From Paraburkholderia acidicola (GTDB lineage Bacteria; Pseudomonadota; Gammaproteobacteria; Burkholderiales; Burkholderiaceae): a stretch of DNA of 64,000 bases. The stretch lies in assembly GCF_002362315.1 (NCBI RefSeq), contig NZ_MTZV01000006.1, forward strand, positions 2,418,001 through 2,482,000, in the 5' to 3' direction. Every line of letters starts with the position of its first letter. The first letter of the stretch is position 1. Shown piece after piece: positions 1 to 7,632 of this stretch. The position numbers and the translations under genes are program-made. The notes beneath the pieces are model-generated. The model was given only the letters and a program-made list of their open reading frames with translations, did not search any database and was not told the DNA's origin.

Positions 1-1
1 C

Positions 2-478
2 AGCTTCTCGCGTCCGTGGGCGTTCGCAGGCGGCAGCAATAGCGTCGAGTTGCGCACCGCGGATGGCACGAGCAAACGCATCCAGTTCTACGACGCGTAT
101 TCGAACAAGACACGGCCGCGGTTGCGCATCGTCCTTGCGTGGGACACCGACGGCACCGATCTGGATCTGCATGTCGTATCGCCGGATGGTGTTCATACGT
201 TCTATGGCGACCGCGTCGCACCGAACGGCGGTGCGCTCGACGTCGACGTGACGACCGGCTTCGGTCCGGAGATCTATTCCACCCCCGCGCCGCTGCATGG
301 CACTTACCTCGTGTACGTGAACTACTACGGGCAGGGCGAGAGCGGCGCCGACATGACGGTCGCGCAGATCACGATCATCACCGACGAAAACACCCCGAAC
401 GAAAAGAGCGAAACGATCGTTGTACCGATGCGCAAGGCAGGCGAGCTGACGCTCGCCAAGAAGTTCGTCATACCGTGA
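2..478 (+). CDS. DUF2135 (YfaP-like) domain protein, C-terminal fragment
   Basis: The reading frame is open to the left edge, so the true start lies outside the window and only about 158 C-terminal residues are visible. The segment carries the Asp-rich core typical of DUF2135/YfaP proteins (AWDTDGTDLDLHV, followed by YGDRVAPNGG and a Gly/Tyr-rich strand LVYVNYYGQG). The family is thought to be periplasmic or secreted with a beta-sandwich fold, and its biochemical role is not established. It ends 34 bases before the DUF898 gene on the same strand, so it may be co-transcribed with it. Family assignment is from recognised motifs; function is unknown. Confidence 0.75.
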   Translation, partial: SFSRPWAFAGGSNSVELRTADGTSKRIQFYDAYSNKTRPRLRIVLAWDTDGTDLDLHVVSPDGVHTFYGDRVAPNGGALDVDVTTGFGPEIYSTPAPLHGTYLVYVNYYGQGESGADMTVAQITIITDENTPNEKSETIVVPMRKAGELTLAKKFVIP

Positions 479-512
479 GTGGAAAAACCAGTCATCAAAC
501 AGGGGAAACACG

Positions 513-1610
513 ATGGATCAGAACGCCGGGCAACGGCCGTTGCTGACTTACGATGGCAACATCGGTGAGCTGTACGGCATCTTCATCAAGAACCTGCTGC
601 TGACGATCGTGACGGTCGGCATCTATCGCTTCTGGGCGACCACGGCGCTGCGACGCTACGTGTGGTCGCGGATGCGCTTTCAGGACGAGCGCTTCGAATA
701 CACCGGCACGGGTGGCGAGCTGTTCAAGGGCTTTTTGCTCGCGATGGGGATACTGATCGGTTCGATGATCGTCGCGTTTGTGCTCAGCGGCATTCTTCGC
801 GGGCTCACCGGGAGCGTCGTGTTAGGCGCGCTGCCAATCATCGCGTTGTACGCGGTGATTGCAATCTTTGCGGCCGGCGCCTACTTCAGCGCGCAGCGCT
901 ACCGCCTGAGTCGCACGGTGTGGTGTGGCATTCGCGGTGGCATGACCGGCTCGATGATCCGCTACGGCGTGCAAACGCTGCTCTACGGTCTGCTGTGCAT
1001 CGTGACGCTGTTTCAGGCGGCGCCGTGGATGACCGTGCGGCTCGCGGAACTTCGCATCAACGCGAGCAGCTTCGGTAGTGAGCCGTTTCGCTTCCAGGGG
1101 CAGGCGGGTCCGCTCTATAAGGCGTTTCTGGTGAGTTTCGTCGGTATCGTCGTGTGGGCCGTACTGCTTGGCTTCTTCTTCGCGAGACCTGCGCTAGCGC
1201 TCTTTGCCGCTGAGCTTGGCCGGACGCGCCAGGTACCGCCACAGGCGGCGGTAGGGCTCGTTGCGTTCTACCTGCTGTTTATCGTCGGCGCGCTGCTGAT
1301 GCGCTGCTACTACGTCGCGAAGGTGAGCCAGCATATCGTCGGCAACACCACGCTGGGTACACAGCTGCGCTTCGGGACGAGCATCACCGGTCAGCGCTTG
1401 CTGGTCATCGTGATCAGCAATCTGGCGATCGTCGTGTTCACGCTGGGTCTTGGTTTCCCGATTGCGCTGAACCGCGTGATGCACTTCCTTGCCGATACGC
1501 TGCTGGTGGAGGGTAGGGTCGATCCGCAGTTGCTTGGTCAGAGTAACCTTGCGGCGCCGCGCACCGGCGAAGGGGCGCTGAATCTTCTCGACCACGGCGG
1601 TATCCTCTGA
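513..1610 (+). CDS. DUF898 (YjgN-like) inner-membrane protein
   Basis: This 365-residue protein is a polytopic membrane protein of the DUF898/YjgN family. It has a short soluble N-terminus with the family signature ELYGIFIKNLLLTIVTVGIY, then several hydrophobic segments, and a repeated soluble/TM pattern (FRFQGQAGPLYKAF resembles the N-terminal repeat). ATG at 513 is preceded by AGGGGAAACACG, a reasonable ribosome binding site. DUF898 genes are commonly followed by an M48 peptidase gene, as here, where the stop codon overlaps the proposed CTG start of the next gene. The cellular role of the family is not known to me; the pairing suggests envelope quality control, which is inference. Confidence 0.85.
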   Translation: MDQNAGQRPLLTYDGNIGELYGIFIKNLLLTIVTVGIYRFWATTALRRYVWSRMRFQDERFEYTGTGGELFKGFLLAMGILIGSMIVAFVLSGILRGLTGSVVLGALPIIALYAVIAIFAAGAYFSAQRYRLSRTVWCGIRGGMTGSMIRYGVQTLLYGLLCIVTLFQAAPWMTVRLAELRINASSFGSEPFRFQGQAGPLYKAFLVSFVGIVVWAVLLGFFFARPALALFAAELGRTRQVPPQAAVGLVAFYLLFIVGALLMRCYYVAKVSQHIVGNTTLGTQLRFGTSITGQRLLVIVISNLAIVVFTLGLGFPIALNRVMHFLADTLLVEGRVDPQLLGQSNLAAPRTGEGALNLLDHGGIL

Positions 1611-2629
1611 AGACCGATCGCTCGACGCGCTACTACGACGGCCGCAGCGCCGCGGCCCATGCCGCGACGCTTGCGTGGGGCGCGACGCACCTGTCGATTG
1701 TCGGCGCGGACGGCGAACTCGCACGCTGGCCGCTGGCGGATGTTGTCGTCGGTGAGGTCGATCCGGACGGCGTCGTCATACTCTCGTGCAAGGACGAAGC
1801 GGCGCGGGTCCTGGTCGATGCCGCGGCGTTGCCTTCCTCACTGGAACGGCGTCGCGCGCCTGCGTTCGGCTGGCTCGCGTGGGTCGGCGTGGGCCTTGCG
1901 GCACTGGTGGTCGCGTTCCTGCTGATCGTTCGCGTGCCCGCGTTTGCCGCGGCGCTGATTCCGGCCCGGTTCGAAAACCGCCTTGGCGATTCGGTCGAAG
2001 CATCGGTTGTGCGTCGACATCGGGTGTGCACGGGCGCGGCCGGCCAGCAGGCACTAGAGCAACTCGAAGCGCGTCTTGCGCATGCTGCGGGCATCTCGCA
2101 GCCGGTGCGGCTCGTCGTGGTCGACGATGCGCGCGTGAATGCGCTGACGCTGCCCGGTACGCGGATGATCGTCATGCGTGGGCTGATCGAGCGGGTTGGC
2201 GGTGCCGATCAACTGGCCGGTGTGATGGCGCACGAGACCGCGCATATCGCGCATCGCGATCCGATCCGCGCGCTGGTGCGCAGTACGGGTATTCGGCTGG
2301 TTAGCGTTGCGGTCGGCGCCAATATTGGCTTTGTGGATATGTCGTCGTTCGGCGGGCAACTGCTGCGGCTGTCGTTCAGCCGCGAGATGGAGAGCGCTGC
2401 CGATCATGATGGCGTTGCTTATCTGCAGGCGAGCGGTTTGCGCAGCGACGGGCTTGCTGCGTTTTTTGCCATGCTTGGCAAGGGTGATGGCGACGGGCGC
2501 GCAGTCAACTTCCTTTCCGATCATCCACGCACCGCTGAGCGGGAGGCGAAGAATCGTGGGTCGGCGTTGGGGGAGAGTGCGTTGACGGTGCAGCAGTGGG
2601 AGGCGGTGCGGGGGATGTGTGCGAAGTAG
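1607..2629 (+). CDS. M48 family membrane metalloprotease, probable CTG start
   Basis: This is a zinc metallopeptidase of family M48. From a start at 1607 it is 340 residues: a soluble N-terminal domain of about 80 residues (YYDGRSAAAH, WPLADVVVGE), one membrane helix (about 84-108), then the protease domain with HETAH (H209, E210, H213) and the third zinc ligand in ESAAD (E262). No ATG, GTG or TTG exists in this frame between the stop at 1544 and TTG 1829. Starting at 1829 would delete the conserved-looking N-terminal domain. CTG at 1607 overlaps the upstream TGA by three bases and has GGCGG about 7 bases upstream. Protease identity is secure; the start is inference. Confidence 0.8.
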   Translation: MKTDRSTRYYDGRSAAAHAATLAWGATHLSIVGADGELARWPLADVVVGEVDPDGVVILSCKDEAARVLVDAAALPSSLERRRAPAFGWLAWVGVGLAALVVAFLLIVRVPAFAAALIPARFENRLGDSVEASVVRRHRVCTGAAGQQALEQLEARLAHAAGISQPVRLVVVDDARVNALTLPGTRMIVMRGLIERVGGADQLAGVMAHETAHIAHRDPIRALVRSTGIRLVSVAVGANIGFVDMSSFGGQLLRLSFSREMESAADHDGVAYLQASGLRSDGLAAFFAMLGKGDGDGRAVNFLSDHPRTAEREAKNRGSALGESALTVQQWEAVRGMCAK

Positions 2630-2945
2630 TGGGAGGCTGTGTGGCGCTGATCGTCGGTAGTTCGATCGTCGTAGCGGTGCGGCACCACGATACTGAAGGA
2701 CCTGTCGTCTGACGTCGTCGCGATGTGCACTGCTGTTGCTGTGCGACGGGCACGACGATGAATCCTCGCAGGATCAGATACTTGCCGACATCGTGCGCGA
2801 GATATCCACAGCCTTACGAACATTTTCTGTTGATAACCCGCCACGATTTCACCCGGGTTTTTGTCCCGTTCCGCGCGCCCCGCGCCAACCGCACTACAAT
2901 GCACGCACTCCGACGTCACGTATCTGCTATTTGCCTGTCCCGATC
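2630..2945. other. Intergenic gap with one repeat copy
   Basis: This 316-base gap separates the M48 gene from the DUF2242 lipoprotein gene. It holds copy A of the 41-bp repeat (2801-2841). I see no convincing terminator or sigma-70 promoter. Open frames crossing it have the look of chance GC-rich frames. Confidence 0.5.
2801..2841 (+). repeat. 41-bp dispersed repeat, copy A
   Basis: Copy A matches copy B at 3900-3940 at 39 of 41 positions, differing only at two bases in the middle. It is bounded by ATATCCACA (2802-2810) and TGTTGATAA (2828-2836), each one mismatch from a DnaA box (TTATCCACA and its complement) and in inverted orientation. It lies between the M48 gene and the lipoprotein gene. 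Confidence 0.85.
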
Positions 2946-3818
2946 ATGCCCGTCTCGCTCCCCCGTTCCGCCGCCACGCGCTTCCTGCCGGCGCTCATTG
3001 CACTGACTGCGCTAGCCGCCTGCAGCACCACACCGCAACCGAAGTTCCAGCAGGAACTGTTCGATACCGGATCGAGCCCGTACACGCACAATTTCAACGC
3101 GAGCAACGCGGATACCTGCGAAGGCGCGCGCCGCGCGCTGCTGAGCCAGGGCTACATGACGACGATGACGCGCACCGATACGGTCGACGGCACGAAGAAT
3201 TTCCAACCGACCAGCGATTCGCACATCGTCGTGGAATTTCACGTGGTGTGTACGCCGGGTGTGGAAGCGGGCAATACGAGCGTCGTCTATGTGAACGCAG
3301 TGCAGAACGGCTACGCGCTGAAGAAGAGCGATACGTCGGCAAGCGTCGGGCTGAGCATACTCGGCTCGGTGTCGCTGCCGATTCGCTCGAATAACGACGC
3401 GATGGTCAAGGTGTCGAGCGAGACGATTCCGTCCGGTCCGTTCTATGAGCGCTTTTTCGCGCTGGTCAATCACTATGTCGAGACCGTCGTGCACGCGGCG
3501 CCGGTGTCGAGCGAACGTATCGATGCGCGTCCGTTGCCGGGTGGCGATCTGCCGGGTGTGCCGCTCGTGCCGGTGATGCCTGCTGCTCCTGTTGCGCCAG
3601 TGCCGCCTGCCGTGCCAACTGCGCCCATGACGCTGCCAGCGCCGGTTACACCGCCGAAGCCCGCGGTGCCTGTTGCTCCCGCAGTGCCTATTGCATCCAC
3701 GGCACCCGTGAAGCCCGCGGCAGCCACATCACCCGACGCATTCAACGCCTCCGATCCAATCGAACGCGTAATACAAGCCGCGCAACCTGCGAGCGCTGCA
3801 GCGAGCACCACACCCTGA
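2946..3818 (+). CDS. DUF2242 lipoprotein
   Basis: This 290-residue protein begins with a lipoprotein signal peptide ending in LTALAACS, so Cys is expected to be lipidated. The following domain (QELFDTGSSPYTHNF, then CEGARRALLSQGY and a conserved FHVVC) matches what I know of DUF2242, a proteobacterial family of unknown function. The last 100 residues are a low-complexity Pro/Ala/Val tail (repeats of PVAP and PKPA), probably an extended linker or cell-wall-spanning region. ATG 2946 is chosen because it gives a clean signal peptide; frames extending upstream have no signal. No strong ribosome binding site is visible. The gene is flanked on both sides by copies of a 41-bp repeat. Confidence 0.8.
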   Translation: MPVSLPRSAATRFLPALIALTALAACSTTPQPKFQQELFDTGSSPYTHNFNASNADTCEGARRALLSQGYMTTMTRTDTVDGTKNFQPTSDSHIVVEFHVVCTPGVEAGNTSVVYVNAVQNGYALKKSDTSASVGLSILGSVSLPIRSNNDAMVKVSSETIPSGPFYERFFALVNHYVETVVHAAPVSSERIDARPLPGGDLPGVPLVPVMPAAPVAPVPPAVPTAPMTLPAPVTPPKPAVPVAPAVPIASTAPVKPAAATSPDAFNASDPIERVIQAAQPASAAASTTP

Positions 3819-3899
3819 CGCAAAACCTGCGCACATCACCAATCCGCAGCAACCCCACGATGCGCCATTGCATCAAGGACTTGCCGCGAACCCGTGGAG

Positions 3900-3940
3900 G
3901 ATATCCACAGCCTTGCGCACATTTTCTGTTGATAACCCGC
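3900..3940 (+). repeat. 41-bp dispersed repeat, copy B
   Basis: This is the second copy of the element at 2801-2841, in the same orientation, 1,099 bp away. Its DnaA-box-like ends are ATATCCACA (3901-3909) and TGTTGATAA (3927-3935). Its last base is the first base of the stop codon (minus strand) of the YdjM-like gene, so it touches the 3' end of that gene. Confidence 0.85.
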
Positions 3941-4458
3941 TAACCCATCCGCCAGTGCGCGAGCATCGGCAGACCATACGGCCGATGCAACCACACATGC
4001 GCGCCGACGAACCACGCAGCACCCCACGACGCACCCACCACCAGCAGATCGCAGCGCCCGCTGTTCCACCAGTTCAACGAATGGCGTCCGGCGATCCACG
4101 GAACGCCTAACGGATTAGGCCAGTCCGCGAGCAGGTGCATCAGCCCGCCGCACGCAAAGCCGAATGCGGCCGCCGCGAGCGGATGATGAAAGCCGGTGAG
4201 TTTCCACGAGACCAGGAGCAGCGCGACCCAGCCGATGCCCCAGTGCGTGACGGTGCGATGCGTGATCCACAGTCGGCGCGAACGCGACCACCAGGCCACT
4301 TCGAGCCAGTCGGGTGCGGTGCCGCCCGCGATGGCGGCCGCGAACGCCAGCAGTGCCCACAGATGCCAGGGGCCGCTTGCGCCGCCTTGCACGATGAGCG
4401 CCGAAGCGATGACGCCGGCAGCCCAGCCGGTCGCGTGATGCGCGTGATTCGATGCCAC
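3940..4458 (-). CDS. YdjM-like / DUF457 membrane-bound metal-dependent hydrolase family protein
   Basis: This 172-residue protein has about four hydrophobic segments and the family signatures HRTVTHW and HLLADWPNPLGVPW, which carry the His and Asp residues thought to bind metal in the YdjM/DUF457 family. E. coli YdjM is a LexA-regulated inner-membrane protein, but no LexA box is apparent here. The HHATG near the N-terminus is also typical. It is transcribed towards the lipoprotein gene at 2946-3818, and its stop codon abuts repeat copy B. Substrate and function of the family are not known. Confidence 0.75.
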   Translation of the reverse strand: MASNHAHHATGWAAGVIASALIVQGGASGPWHLWALLAFAAAIAGGTAPDWLEVAWWSRSRRLWITHRTVTHWGIGWVALLLVSWKLTGFHHPLAAAAFGFACGGLMHLLADWPNPLGVPWIAGRHSLNWWNSGRCDLLVVGASWGAAWFVGAHVWLHRPYGLPMLAHWRMG

Positions 4459-4517
4459 AGGGAGGGATGCGGATTCAGTGCAGGTTTACTGCAGGTTCAA
4501 CACGGTTCACCGCGCGT

Positions 4518-4871
4518 TCACGCCACGCAGCGCGCGATCGCGAAACGCACATCGGTTTCAGGCGGATCGTCCGAGTCGCCTTCCGGGTGCATGACCTTGA
4601 CCGTGGTGCCCTGGGCCGACGGTGTCAGCCAGATGTAGTACGCGCTCTTCGAGTGCGAGCCGATGGAGAGCATCGTGACACCGTCCTCGGTCAATTTCCG
4701 CACACGCGGCAGACGGCCATCGAGGCAGCTCGCGATGTCGTCGGGTGCGTGCTGCGACGACACGTAGAGCATCGGCGGTTGCGATGCGAGCATCGGTGGC
4801 GGGACGATCGGAGCGGACCCGCACGACGCGAGCAGGACAGCGGCAGGGGCAAGCAGGAGGAGTCGTTTCAT
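4518..4871 (-). CDS. Small putative lipoprotein of unknown function
   Basis: This 117-residue protein starts with MKRLLLLAPAAVLLASCGS, a clear type II signal peptide with the lipobox LASC. The mature part is a compact domain of about 95 residues with two further Cys (SCLDGRLP and ARCVA) that could pair. I recognise no family. The upstream sequence reads GCCCTGCTCATGAAACG on the minus strand, with no strong ribosome binding site. It lies between the YdjM-like gene and the porin gene, all on the minus strand, but is probably not in an operon with the porin because a terminator lies between them. Confidence 0.65.
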   Translation of the reverse strand: MKRLLLLAPAAVLLASCGSAPIVPPPMLASQPPMLYVSSQHAPDDIASCLDGRLPRVRKLTEDGVTMLSIGSHSKSAYYIWLTPSAQGTTVKVMHPEGDSDDPPETDVRFAIARCVA

Positions 4872-5030
4872 GAGCAGGGCGTCGGTGGCGATGCGTGGTC
4901 CTGGTGGACCGTCGGCATGCGGTTCGGTTCAGCGGCGCTGGCGCGGCGCATGCGGCGGCGAAAACAGTTGCGAGGCAGTATACCTGCGCGATCTGCCATC
5001 CACAGGCACAGAAAACTTTAGCAACAAAAA

Positions 5031-5066
5031 AAGCGCGCGCATGACACTGAGGTCATGCGCGCGCTT
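5031..5066 (-). terminator. Rho-independent terminator for the porin gene
   Basis: A perfect 15-bp stem (5031-5045 with 5052-5066) has a 6-base loop. On the minus strand it is followed by a run of U (complement of A at 5026-5032). It lies about 75 bases after the porin stop codon, so it should end the porin transcript. Confidence 0.85.
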
Positions 5067-5071
5067 TGTCG

Positions 5072-5096
5072 ACGTAACGTAACGCAACGCAACGCT
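5072..5096. repeat. Pentameric tandem repeat
   Basis: Five near-identical pentamers (acgta, acgta, acgca, acgca, acgct) lie between the porin terminator and the porin stop codon. A second small hairpin, CAGACCTG (5109-5116) with CAGGTCTG (5124-5131), lies between the array and the stop. No function is apparent. Confidence 0.6.
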
Positions 5097-5142
5097 ACAT
5101 CGATACAACAGACCTGACGTGGCCAGGTCTGAAGGCTTCTCC

Positions 5143-6294
5143 TTAGAAGCGGTGACGCAGGCCGACAGCAACAGCCGTCTGGTTAGCAGTCGACGACGGC
5201 GACAGCGTGTTGATTGCTGCGATGTTCGAGCCGAAGTTGCCGAGTTCACCCGAAGCGTGCTGGTACACGCCTTCGACGTACACGTCGGTCCGCTTGCTGA
5301 GCGAGTAATCGCCCGTCAGCGAAACCGTATGCCACTTCGGATCGCCCGAACCGTCGCCGGAGAACTTGCCGTTCGTGAACGTATACGCCGCCGCGAGGCT
5401 CAAGGCAGGCGTCAAAGCATACTTGCCGTTGATTTCGTAGTTGTCCATATGCAGGTTCGCACCCGACAGGCCACCGAGGAACGTCGTGCCACCCGAGCTG
5501 ATGCCTTGCATGCCGTCCAGCTGCGTGTGCGTGTACACGAGGCCGACCGTTGCCGGGCCGTATACATAGTTCGCACCGATGCCGTACGTACGTTGCAGGG
5601 TCGCTGCGATGTTCGCACTGCCGCTACCGGTATTCACTGCACCGTTGGTGTTGGTGCTGCCCGAGTTGTTCAGCTGCAGGTAGCCTGCGGCAACGCTCAA
5701 CGGGCCGTTGTCATACGACGCACCGGCGCTCCACGCGCGGTTGTTCGAGAACTGGCCGGCATCGTTGCTGAAGCCGTACAAGCCGCCGAAACGCAGACCC
5801 GAGTAGTTCGCGCTCGTGTACTTGACCGAGTTGCTGATCGAGAACGAGTTGTCGAGGTTATCGTTGTCGAACGGGTGGCCAGCGAGGTTGTTGCCGTAGC
5901 CCGCGCCCGCAGCCGACAGCGGCGCCAGATAGTCGACGACGGAGTCATATTGACGGCCAAGCGTCACCGTGCCGTACTGGTCGCTCTGCAGGCCGACGAA
6001 TGCCTGACGGTTGAACGTCGTGCCGTTCTGCGAGTAACGGCCGTTGTTCAGGTTAAAGCCGCTTTCCAACGTGAAGATCGCGTGCAGACCGCCACCGAGA
6101 TCTTCGCTGCCGCGCAGCCCGAAGTACGTATCGGACAACGCGCCGCTGCCTTGTTGCCAGTTGCTATGGCCTTGCGAGTTGTTCGAGTAGACGAGGCCGG
6201 CGTCGAGCGTGCCGTACAGCGTGACGCTGCTCTGTGCATGCGCGGCGACCGTGAGTGAGCTCAGGATGCCCGCGACGATAAGGGTTTTTTTCAT
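5143..6294 (-). CDS. OmpC-type general porin
   Basis: This is a 383-residue outer-membrane porin of the Burkholderiales type (Porin_4 family). It has a signal peptide (MKKTLIVAGILSSLTVAAHA), then SSVTLYGTLDAGLVY, which is the usual first strand. Alternating amphipathic strands follow, with the conserved FGLRGSEDLGGGLHA and RQAFVGLQ segments, and the last residues are GLRHRF, ending in the C-terminal Phe recognised by the Bam machinery. Such porins form trimeric diffusion channels for small hydrophilic solutes. The gene is monocistronic: a long gap lies upstream and a strong terminator downstream. Ion selectivity cannot be told from the sequence. Confidence 0.95.
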   Translation of the reverse strand: MKKTLIVAGILSSLTVAAHAQSSVTLYGTLDAGLVYSNNSQGHSNWQQGSGALSDTYFGLRGSEDLGGGLHAIFTLESGFNLNNGRYSQNGTTFNRQAFVGLQSDQYGTVTLGRQYDSVVDYLAPLSAAGAGYGNNLAGHPFDNDNLDNSFSISNSVKYTSANYSGLRFGGLYGFSNDAGQFSNNRAWSAGASYDNGPLSVAAGYLQLNNSGSTNTNGAVNTGSGSANIAATLQRTYGIGANYVYGPATVGLVYTHTQLDGMQGISSGGTTFLGGLSGANLHMDNYEINGKYALTPALSLAAAYTFTNGKFSGDGSGDPKWHTVSLTGDYSLSKRTDVYVEGVYQHASGELGNFGSNIAAINTLSPSSTANQTAVAVGLRHRF

Positions 6295-6675
6295 ATTTCA
6301 ACTCCGAGAACAGTGCATTGGGAATCGCACTTCAGCGCACACCGCTGATGGCGCCGGTTGCCTGACGATTCGCAGCGAAGTGTATTCTCAACAGGAGGTT
6401 CTTTAATCGCGAGTTAAGCAACAATGCATTCCAGTATCAGGAATAGCGGATTTAATCCGCGTAAGTACATGGGAATAAAGAATTTTTCTGAATTGCAGTG
6501 GATTACACCACGGCATGTCAATCGATTAGTTGTTGCGCGAGTGCTACGAAAGGGTCGGAGCCCTTGTCCAGTAAGGCTGAAAACTTACATACCATTACTG
6601 CGATTAACGTGAATTTAAGAAATGAACTGTTCCAGTTTATGCGCTCGCCGATAGCGATTTAAGAGCCTAGAATTC

Positions 6676-6742
6676 GTCTTGCCCCTTGACCAAGGGTAGT
6701 CTTTTTCATCTTTATTGCGCGGCTTCCAGCCGCGCTTTTTTT
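6676..6742 (+). ncRNA. Candidate Hfq-type small RNA
   Basis: About 65 bases contain a short stem-loop (CCCTT 6683-6687 with AAGGG 6692-6696, loop GACC). A U/A-rich single-stranded stretch (TAGTCTTTTTCATCTTTATT) follows, and then a strong terminator hairpin with seven U. This is the layout of an Hfq-binding small RNA. TAGAAT at 6668-6673 could be a -10 box, but I see no good -35, so the 5' end is uncertain. No plus-strand gene lies upstream that would need this terminator. Confidence 0.4.
6717..6742 (+). terminator. Rho-independent terminator with no annotated gene upstream
   Basis: A perfect 8-bp GC-rich stem (GCGCGGCT 6717-6724 with AGCCGCGC 6728-6735) has a 3-base loop and is followed by TTTTTTT (6736-6742). 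The U run is on the plus strand only. The nearest upstream gene, the porin, points the other way. Confidence 0.8.
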
Positions 6743-6929
6743 CGCCTGCGATAATTAAATCATGAATAGGTTCCGGAAAAAAGTGAAATAGATTTTTTCA
6801 CAAAATGAATAGAATGCCGGGTCTTATCCAGTGGGCATAGGGTGCGGCTGGCGGCCGCGGGGCGGGTAGAATTGCGCGTTCGCGCTGAGCCCAGCGCGGC
6901 GACCGAGTTACGCCCGAATGTGAGCCCGA

Positions 6930-7439
6930 ATGACCGACGCACCTGACACGACTGACGCCTCCGATACCCCCGATACCCCTGATACGCAGTTCGACGCCCG
7001 CCTGTGGCGCAACAGCGGCTGGACCGCCCGCGTGGTGAAGAACGAAGACGACGACGGCTGGGCTGTCGAAATGATCAAGGACGGCGAAGCGGAACCGGCA
7101 CTCGTCGGACCGTGGACGATGGGCCGCGACAAGAAGAACCCGAAACCGCTCGATACCTCGGCGTTCAACACGCTCGTGAAGACCGCTTCCGAGGTCCTGC
7201 GCCGTCACGAGCAGCAACGGCACGCGCAGCTGCACAAGCGTGTCACGGTGGAATCGGCGGAAGGCGAGATCGTGGTCACGCTCGACATCGTGCCCGACGA
7301 GGACGACCCCTACGCGCTGCTGACGGCGTTCGACCCGTTCGGCGAACGGCTCGCGCAGGCGCGTGTCGCGCCCGGTTTCAAGCTCGCTAAAGAGAATGCG
7401 GCGGCGTGGGTCGAAGGCGGCTTCGGGCGTCCGCGCTGA
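6930..7439 (+). CDS. Conserved hypothetical protein with acidic Asp/Thr-rich N-terminus
   Basis: This 169-residue soluble protein has no signal peptide or membrane segment. Its first 22 residues are a low-complexity repeat of DTPDT/DASDT units encoded by imperfect 9-bp repeats. The body (ARLWRNSGWTARVVKNEDDD, WAVEMIKDGE, GPWTMGRDKKNPKPLD) looks like a small conserved globular domain with a final Trp-containing helix (AAAWVEGGFG). I recognise no named family, although the sequence has the look of a protein conserved in Burkholderiaceae. It ends about 60 bases before the Pho-box region of the next gene and is probably transcribed on its own. Confidence 0.65.
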   Translation: MTDAPDTTDASDTPDTPDTQFDARLWRNSGWTARVVKNEDDDGWAVEMIKDGEAEPALVGPWTMGRDKKNPKPLDTSAFNTLVKTASEVLRRHEQQRHAQLHKRVTVESAEGEIVVTLDIVPDEDDPYALLTAFDPFGERLAQARVAPGFKLAKENAAAWVEGGFGRPR

Positions 7440-7501
7440 CCGCTAGCCGCGCCGGCCATGCTGGCTACGTGACTGGAAGCTTTCTAAAACATTAATAAAT
7501 A

Positions 7502-7530
7502 CTGTCAATATACTTTCATATTCATTTCGT
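7502..7530 (+). promoter_or_regulatory. Pho box upstream of phoX
   Basis: CTGTCAA (7502-7508), TATA, CTTTCAT (7513-7519), ATTC, ATTTCGT (7524-7530) gives three direct 7-bp half-sites spaced by 4 bases, the 11-bp periodicity of PhoB sites. The second half-site has one mismatch to CTGTCAT. The surrounding sequence is AT-rich, unlike the flanking genes. Confidence 0.65.
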
Positions 7531-7632
7531 ACAGTCCTCGCACCATAGCGGCGCGAGCGACAGCCAGGCTGTTCCAGGCCCGGGCCGACTATGCATCGAC
7601 CCACGCTACCTACAATCCTGGACCAACACGCC

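Larger units (their letters stand above)
6295..6929. other. Long intergenic region upstream of the porin, AT-richer than its surroundings
   Basis: This 635-base gap separates the divergent porin gene and the gene at 6930. It is visibly less GC-rich than the neighbouring genes. It must hold the porin promoter and leader (6295 to about 6450). It also holds a probable plus-strand small RNA ending at 6742. A 62-codon frame at 6424-6612 has no recognisable features and is not called as a gene. Confidence 0.55.

Noticed and set aside
2801..2841. Reading the 41-bp repeat region as a replication origin
   Set aside because: There are only two imperfect DnaA-like 9-mers per copy, no AT-rich unwinding element, and no dnaA, dnaN, parAB or repA gene nearby.
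5119..6258. A long plus-strand open frame opposite the porin gene
   Set aside because: It is Arg/Ala/Val-rich, lacks any fold signature and lies exactly antisense to a clear porin. Long antisense frames are common in GC-rich coding DNA.
6424..6612. A 62-codon plus-strand frame in the porin upstream region
   Set aside because: It has no ribosome binding site, no recognisable domain and mixed composition in an AT-rich gap. The small RNA and promoter elements explain the region better.
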